This document shows positions 6,335 through 10,424 of a stretch of 10,424 nucleotides of DNA, piece by piece. Source of the DNA: Candidatus Bathyarchaeum sp. GTDB lineage: Archaea; Thermoproteota; Bathyarchaeia; Bathyarchaeales; Bathyarchaeaceae. Made by a program: the position numbers and the translations under genes. How positions within the stretch are numbered: position 1 is the stretch's first letter; every line of letters starts with the position of its first letter. The stretch covers positions 1-10,424 of the forward strand of contig PIXS01000338.1 of NCBI GenBank assembly GCA_003096255.1, read 5' to 3'. The notes below the pieces were generated by a model. It saw only the letters and a list, made by a program, of their open reading frames with translations, searched no databases and had not been told where the DNA came from.

Positions 6335-7132
6335 CTAGGCTTTTCCCGCTTTCACTTCTTCAAAGAATTGTTGTGCTTCTTTGGGTGTGAGTTTGTCGTG
6401 GATTATTCCTCGAATCGCCCGTATCATCGCCACTGGATACTGGTGCTGCCAGATGTTTCTGCCAAGGTTCACGCCGACTGCCCCACATTGTAGTCCGTCG
6501 TAAACGAACTCGAAGACCTCAAGGGCTGTGTCAACTTTGGGTCCTCCCGCAATCACAACTGGAACGGGACAGCCGTCAACAACTTTGGCAAAGTCTTCAC
6601 AGTAGTATGTTTTGACTACTCTGGCGCCCAGCTCAGCCGCTATCCTGGAACATAGTCCCAAGTATCTGGCTGTACGCTTTTCCAGTTCTCTGCCTACTGC
6701 GGTTACTGCCATGGTGGGTATTCCGTAGTCTTCGCATTGGTCAACAAGCTGTGAGAAACTCTTCAAAGTCTGGTGTTCATGTTTGCCGCCCACGTAGATG
6801 CTCATGGAGACGGCGCTGGCGTTAAGTCTAAGAATCTCATTAATCGAAGTGTTCCATTCTTCATTGGAGAGATCGTCTCCTACCACGCTGTTGCCGCCTG
6901 AAACCCTCAAGATTATGGGTTTTTCGATTGCTGGGTCTACGCAGTTTCTGAGTACGCCTCTTGTCATCATTATGGCGTCTGCGTATTGAGTCAGCGGTTT
7001 TATTGTTTCTCCGGGCTTCTCCAGTTTTCTGGTTGGACCTTGGAAGTATCCGTGGTCAATGGGCAGAAAGAGGGCTTTTCCGTCTTTCTGTATGAGCCTG
7101 TTTAATCGGTTTTGTATTCCCCAATCCATCAT
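6335..7132 (-). CDS. LsrF-like class I aldolase/thiolase (DhnA/DeoC-type TIM barrel)
   Basis: A 265-residue class I aldolase-fold enzyme. The N-terminus DWGIQNRLNRLI and the motif PIDHGYFQGPT closely resemble E. coli LsrF, which transfers an acetyl group from phosphorylated autoinducer-2 breakdown product (3-hydroxy-5-phosphonooxypentane-2,4-dione) to CoA. The Schiff-base lysine is Lys174 in VVKTYYCEDF, matching LsrF KTYY. The phosphate-binding end shows VVIAGGPK and GVNLGRNIWQ. LsrF's extra N-terminal extension is absent. The same fold includes archaeal fructose-bisphosphate aldolases and the ADH synthase of the archaeal aromatic pathway, so the substrate is open; the rest of an lsr operon is not in this window. 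The ATG at 7132 overlaps the stop of the upstream small gene as TAATG, and GGAGG (7143-7139) lies 6 bases before it. Next gene on the strand is a Zn dehydrogenase. Confidence 0.85.
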   Translation of the reverse strand: MMDWGIQNRLNRLIQKDGKALFLPIDHGYFQGPTRKLEKPGETIKPLTQYADAIMMTRGVLRNCVDPAIEKPIILRVSGGNSVVGDDLSNEEWNTSINEILRLNASAVSMSIYVGGKHEHQTLKSFSQLVDQCEDYGIPTMAVTAVGRELEKRTARYLGLCSRIAAELGARVVKTYYCEDFAKVVDGCPVPVVIAGGPKVDTALEVFEFVYDGLQCGAVGVNLGRNIWQHQYPVAMIRAIRGIIHDKLTPKEAQQFFEEVKAGKA

Positions 7133-7356
7133 TATTTTCCTCCCTCATCTTTTGGTCTTACAATTAAATAGCCTTTTTCTATGAGCCAATGATGAAACTC
7201 GTAAGTAGTGTATCTGCAGCCTGTTTTACACGTTTTTCTAATCTCTTCATACTTTTCTGAACCTTCGGGCAGCTTGTTCAATTCAACCTGCACAGGGCAC
7301 GGTATATCGTTACAGAATTCTCGACGCTTATAATCAATGAAACCATCTAAACTCAT
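7132..7356 (-). CDS. Small four-cysteine protein of unknown function
   Basis: A 74-residue soluble, charged protein that I do not recognise. It has two cysteine pairs, Cys15-X4-Cys20 (CNDIPC) and Cys43-X3-Cys47 (CKTGC), and a neighbouring His55-His56 in YEFHHWLIEKGYLIVRP. The pairing suggests a bound metal ion or iron-sulfur cluster, but this is inference. No signal peptide or membrane segment is seen. The gene is probably real: the C-terminus GGK is encoded by a GGAGGAAAATAATG stretch that also carries the ribosome site of the next gene, and its stop overlaps that gene's start by one base. Translational coupling makes it a candidate partner or regulator of the LsrF-like enzyme. Start ATG 7356 has a weak upstream GAGATGAT ribosome-like site. 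Confidence 0.75.
   Translation of the reverse strand: MSLDGFIDYKRREFCNDIPCPVQVELNKLPEGSEKYEEIRKTCKTGCRYTTYEFHHWLIEKGYLIVRPKDEGGK
7139..7143 (-). promoter_or_regulatory. Shine-Dalgarno site within the small gene, driving the LsrF-like gene
   Basis: GGAGG lies inside the last codons of the four-Cys protein gene, 6 bases before the TAATG stop/start overlap. The arrangement is typical of coupled translation and supports ATG 7132, rather than the immediately following ATG, as the start. Confidence 0.7.
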
Positions 7357-7399
7357 GTTCCATCATCTCTAACTGGCTCATATTCTCTGGTTGTCGAAA

Positions 7400-9694
7400 C
7401 TAAAACCTTTCTGAACTTTGAGTCAGTCTCTTTCTGACGATTACCGCAGCAAGGGCAGCCATCAAGAACAAGGGTATAATAATCCATGATGGAAACTCTG
7501 GGATTGCGGCTGTTCCATGGATTTCTATGGTTTTTGTGCTGTGGTTGTACGTGAAGTAGATGTATGTGTTGTACTGGTCTTCGCTGATTGTGGGTGTGAC
7601 CGATTCACCATTTATTATAACATTCCAGCCGTTTTGTGAAGTCAGCAATCCTTTTGGAACTATTATCCTGCAGAAACCGCTGGTGGCAGTTTCTCCTGTT
7701 GCATTGAAGCGTATAAATGCCCCTTCAAGAGGATTGAAAATGAAATCTGAAAGCGTTGAGTTGCTTATGCAGTTAACAAAATATTGGTTCCATTCCCATA
7801 TGCCAGCGTCAAAGAAGAGAATTGGGTCAGCAATAGGATAATTGTCAGTGTTGTTTATTTGTAACTCGAAGGGTGTGTCAATTATTCCGTCGCTTCCTAT
7901 CAGGTTTTGGTTTTGTCCGCTTTTTAGGTCAACACCAGTAAGGTTGCTCCAGTAGTTGCCTCCGATAGGATAAGTGTGGTTCCAATTGTGATTTGAAGAA
8001 GGAGCCAGCCAAGGGAAAGCAGCTCCAGTGGTGTCATAAAAGTGTCTGGTGTTATCGATGAAGTTATTGTTGTAAATTGTGTTATTGTTTGACCAGTCCA
8101 GATACATTCCTTGTTTGTTGTTTGATATTATGTTTCTAAAGATGTTGTTGCCTGAAGGTCCAGAAAGTCCGATACCGTGAGTGTTGTTTGAGATATTGTT
8201 CCAATAAACATCGTTGTCTGTTGAATAACTAATGCTTAAGCCAACTTCGTTGCCAGTCAAGTGGTTTGCAACAATTCTATTGTTAGCGCCTCTCCATATT
8301 TTGATTCCGAAATCGCTTTTTTCTATACGGTTTTGGCTTATCAGCGAGTTTGTGGTGAATGCAACCAATACTCCTGAAACATCTTTGAGATTGCTTAGTG
8401 AAATACCTGTACAATTCACCAAAGCCACATAACCAGCGTTGGAAGGAACCGTTTTGTTTTGTTGGTTTATCCAATAGTACATCGGTTTACCATTAACGGT
8501 GTTTGATGAGTCAATATCGTTAATCAAGTATGGAAGTTCAAGAGAGGCATCATTATAATGGTCGTGTTGAATGCGGAAGTGATTTTCATTGTTAAACATA
8601 CTGTTATTTCTAAGCGTATTGTAGGTAGATGTCGTGAACAGGATGGCTTGAGTACAGTTTGATATAGAATTTCCTGAAACAGTGTTGTTGTTTGAAGATG
8701 CAGTAAACTCTATGCCCACCGGGCAACTGGTTATTTGGTTATCAGCTATGGTGTTGTGTTCTTTCGAATCAAACAGTTCGATGCCGCTTTCAGTGTTGTT
8801 TGCTATTTGATTTTCGTTGACAAGTATATCCGTAGATTCCCAGACTGTGATGCCTTCTCCGTTTTCTGTAAAAACGTTTTGGGTGATGTTGATATCAGAG
8901 GAGATACGGATTCTTATGCCACTTTTGTTGTTTGACAAAGTGCAGTTTCTTATTTCTGAACGCTCAGTGTTAACTAGGAGTATTCCTTCTCTGTTGTTGG
9001 CAAGCGTTAGGTTTTGTACCTCTATGTTTGTACAGTTTATTAGAATCACGCATCCAGCGTCCAAGGGTACAGTTCTGTCGTGTTGATTAGTCCAGTAATA
9101 GATTGGTTTGCCGTTCACCGTGTTGGATGTGTCTATATCATTGTAATTGGGTTGGGGTGTAATACCAAAATTGTAGCTGTTATCTTTCATTTGGTTGTTT
9201 TTGAGTATGTTATCTGTGCCTGAGAGGTGGATGCCGTCGCTGTTGTTTGTTATTTTGTTTCCTGTTATTGTGTTGTTGGAAGTTCCTCTTACGTAGATGC
9301 CTCGCGAGTTTCCGTTTATGTCATTGTCAACTATTATGTTGTTATGTGATGTGTAATAGACATAGATGCCGTGTCCAGAATTGCTTATTTTTGCATTCTT
9401 GATTGTCACTCCACTGCTTTCCAGTTTTATTCCATAGTCACTATCGTTTCCTTGAAGCTGGTAACCTGCGCCATCAATGACTACATTTCCCCGCTCTACA
9501 ATTATGCTGCCATAAACATTGTCCGTGAAACTATAGACGTTCCCCACGCGCTGAATTTTATCTGTTCCCTCAACACTTCCATCAGATTTAATGTGAATTG
9601 TATCCTCTGCTCTCACTGTCCCGATCTCGGGAAGCGAAACCATAACAACACAAAGAAACAGCAACAAAACAAGAACAGCCGCAGATTTTTTCAT
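7400..9694 (-). CDS. Secreted, membrane-anchored NosD-like parallel beta-helix surface protein
   Basis: A 764-residue cell-surface protein. Residues 1-29 form a signal peptide (MKKS, a hydrophobic core, then VRA with predicted cut before EDTIH). Residues about 65-560 are right-handed beta-helix (PbH1/NosD-type) coils, seen as repeats such as NTITGNKITNNSDGIHLSGT with many Asn turns. Two copies of a module headed NDIDTSNTVNGKPIYYW (about 185-201) and NDIDSSNTVNGKPMYYW (392-408) interrupt the coils. A GGNYWSN to DNYPIADP segment (about 578-624) closes the helix. A beta-rich domain follows (about 627-728, with SGFCRIIVPKGLL and YIYFTYNHST). The C-terminus is IPEFPSW plus one membrane helix and a basic tail RKRL. 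Many N-X-S/T sites suggest N-glycosylation. Such proteins are thought to bind or cleave carbohydrate or act in surface adhesion; no catalytic site is evident. The start overlaps the upstream related gene by ATGA, with AGGTG (9704-9700) as ribosome site. Confidence 0.88.
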   Translation of the reverse strand: MKKSAAVLVLLLFLCVVMVSLPEIGTVRAEDTIHIKSDGSVEGTDKIQRVGNVYSFTDNVYGSIIVERGNVVIDGAGYQLQGNDSDYGIKLESSGVTIKNAKISNSGHGIYVYYTSHNNIIVDNDINGNSRGIYVRGTSNNTITGNKITNNSDGIHLSGTDNILKNNQMKDNSYNFGITPQPNYNDIDTSNTVNGKPIYYWTNQHDRTVPLDAGCVILINCTNIEVQNLTLANNREGILLVNTERSEIRNCTLSNNKSGIRIRISSDINITQNVFTENGEGITVWESTDILVNENQIANNTESGIELFDSKEHNTIADNQITSCPVGIEFTASSNNNTVSGNSISNCTQAILFTTSTYNTLRNNSMFNNENHFRIQHDHYNDASLELPYLINDIDSSNTVNGKPMYYWINQQNKTVPSNAGYVALVNCTGISLSNLKDVSGVLVAFTTNSLISQNRIEKSDFGIKIWRGANNRIVANHLTGNEVGLSISYSTDNDVYWNNISNNTHGIGLSGPSGNNIFRNIISNNKQGMYLDWSNNNTIYNNNFIDNTRHFYDTTGAAFPWLAPSSNHNWNHTYPIGGNYWSNLTGVDLKSGQNQNLIGSDGIIDTPFELQINNTDNYPIADPILFFDAGIWEWNQYFVNCISNSTLSDFIFNPLEGAFIRFNATGETATSGFCRIIVPKGLLTSQNGWNVIINGESVTPTISEDQYNTYIYFTYNHSTKTIEIHGTAAIPEFPSWIIIPLFLMAALAAVIVRKRLTQSSERF

Positions 9695-10424
9695 GTAACC
9701 ACCTGATTATTTTTGGACAGTTTACGCCTGTAAATTACTGCAACTGCAATGATAGCAACTAACATAATCAGCATGGGCATCAAAGAGGGATACTCTGGGA
9801 TTGCGTACGGTTCTGTAAGTGGGTAATTATCTTGGTTGTCGTCGTCAACGATGTAGGGTGTGTCTCCTATGCCGTCCCCGTTGTTGTCTGTTCCGCTGTA
9901 GTCATCCCAATAGTTCCCCACGGTGCCGTTGTCCCAAATGTTGGTCGGAAACATTGTATATTCTGGGCGATTCTCTTTCACATTTCTTGTGTTGTTTAAA
10001 AAGCTGTTAAGGTAAAACAGGTTCTGAGCGGTATTTAATGCAACCCCCAAAGCTAACCCTTCGCAGTCCTTTACCACGTTTTTTCTTACAGTATTCTTGT
10101 TTGAACCAACAAACCTAATTCCCCTCGAACCTCCAAAAATGATGTTGCCGTCAATGCTGTTTTCATCAGAAAACTCTAAGGTAATTCCGCTTGACGCGCC
10201 AGTTACAGTATTACCAAGCACCTCGTTTTGGGTGGAGTAGTGGAGGAAAATGCCTATTCCCCCTTTAAACACAAAATTGTTGGCTATTGAGTTGCCTGAA
10301 GAGTTGTGAACAAAAATTACGTAGTCAGTAGCTTCTACAGAGTTGTTTACTATTTTCGAGTTCACCGTAGACACTAAAATTATCGCCACTGGAATTTTTG
10401 TCAAGTTAAGGTTCTTGACAATTA
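9691..10424 (-). CDS. NosD-like beta-helix surface protein, C-terminal part (5' partial)
   Basis: The visible 243 residues are the C-terminal part of a second beta-helix protein. The frame is open to the right edge (it begins IVKNLN), so the TTG at 10404 is internal, not a start. Repeated coils such as NSIANNFVFKGGIGIFLHYS and NTVTGASSGITLEFS fill the first 130 residues. Then comes the family's closing segment GNYWDDYSGTDNNGDGIGDTPY and DNYPL; the DNNGDGIGD stretch looks like a calcium-binding loop. The end is AIPEYPSLMP followed by a hydrophobic helix and the basic tail YRRKLSKNN. This matches the layout of the downstream protein (closing segment, IPE-F/Y-PS, helix, basic tail), so the two are paralogues with the same surface anchoring. 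The stop TGA overlaps the next start as ATGA, implying one operon whose promoter lies outside the window. Confidence 0.85.
   Translation of the reverse strand, partial: IVKNLNLTKIPVAIILVSTVNSKIVNNSVEATDYVIFVHNSSGNSIANNFVFKGGIGIFLHYSTQNEVLGNTVTGASSGITLEFSDENSIDGNIIFGGSRGIRFVGSNKNTVRKNVVKDCEGLALGVALNTAQNLFYLNSFLNNTRNVKENRPEYTMFPTNIWDNGTVGNYWDDYSGTDNNGDGIGDTPYIVDDDNQDNYPLTEPYAIPEYPSLMPMLIMLVAIIAVAVIYRRKLSKNNQVVT
9700..9704 (-). promoter_or_regulatory. Shine-Dalgarno site for the 764-residue beta-helix protein
   Basis: AGGTG lies 5 bases before ATG 9694, inside the last codons of the upstream beta-helix gene. Together with the ATGA stop/start overlap it indicates coupled translation of the two surface proteins. 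Confidence 0.6.

Noticed and set aside
7400..9694. Calling the beta-helix protein a true NosD copper-cluster maturation factor
   Set aside because: Only the beta-helix repeat type is shared; no nosZ, nosF or nosY neighbours and no copper motif are present, and the C-terminal anchor points to a surface protein.
7950..10350. Recurring tgttgttt-type DNA repeats resembling a short-repeat or CRISPR-like array
   Set aside because: The periodicity comes from Asn-Asn codons in beta-helix coils. Repeats are imperfect, in frame, and without uniform spacers.
10402..10404. TTG 10404 as the start of the second beta-helix gene
   Set aside because: Codons continue upstream (IVKNLN) in beta-helix style with no stop, and a secreted protein would need a signal peptide, which is absent here.

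Overview
The window looks like a stretch of archaeal chromosome, probably from an uncultivated lineage close to Bathyarchaeia. That placement is an inference from gene content and style: moderate GC, Shine-Dalgarno sites of the GGAGGTGAT type, AT-rich TATA-like boxes in the short gaps, NosD-like surface proteins with IPEFPS/IPEYPS membrane tails, and a CorA closest in recalled sequence to thermophile forms. No rRNA or other marker is present to prove it. Coding density is very high. The longest gap is about 80 bases, and no tRNA, CRISPR array, insertion sequence or prophage was seen.

Layout: the left edge holds the C-terminal two thirds of a plus-strand HypE-like (AIR synthase-related) protein, which overlaps tail-to-tail by 9 bases with a minus-strand membrane protein of the LPG-synthase-TM/flippase family. 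Everything from there to the right edge is on the minus strand. In transcription order (right to left) it runs: the end of a NosD-like beta-helix protein; a second complete beta-helix surface protein coupled by ATGA; a 74-residue four-cysteine protein of unknown function; an LsrF-like class I aldolase/thiolase coupled by TAATG; a zinc-dependent sugar/polyol-type dehydrogenase; a CorA divalent cation channel; a class II aldolase; CTP synthase (pyrG) with its own promoter-like box and strong ribosome site; and the flippase-like protein.

The genes fall into three functional blocks. The two beta-helix proteins form a cell-surface block. The small Cys protein, LsrF-like enzyme and Zn dehydrogenase form a tight cassette that probably handles a small phosphorylated keto-sugar or polyol; the nearby class II aldolase may or may not be part of the same chemistry. 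CorA, PyrG and the flippase-like protein are housekeeping or envelope functions.

Points most worth a second look are: CorA, whose conserved N-terminus continues about 67 codons upstream of the first usable start codon with no canonical start in frame (probable one-base indel or rare start); the unknown four-Cys protein coupled to the aldolase; the HypE-like protein lacking the C-terminal Cys tail of true HypE; CTP synthase with unusual glutaminase motifs; and the duplicated module inside the large surface protein. Nothing here is clearly a new defence or mobile system.
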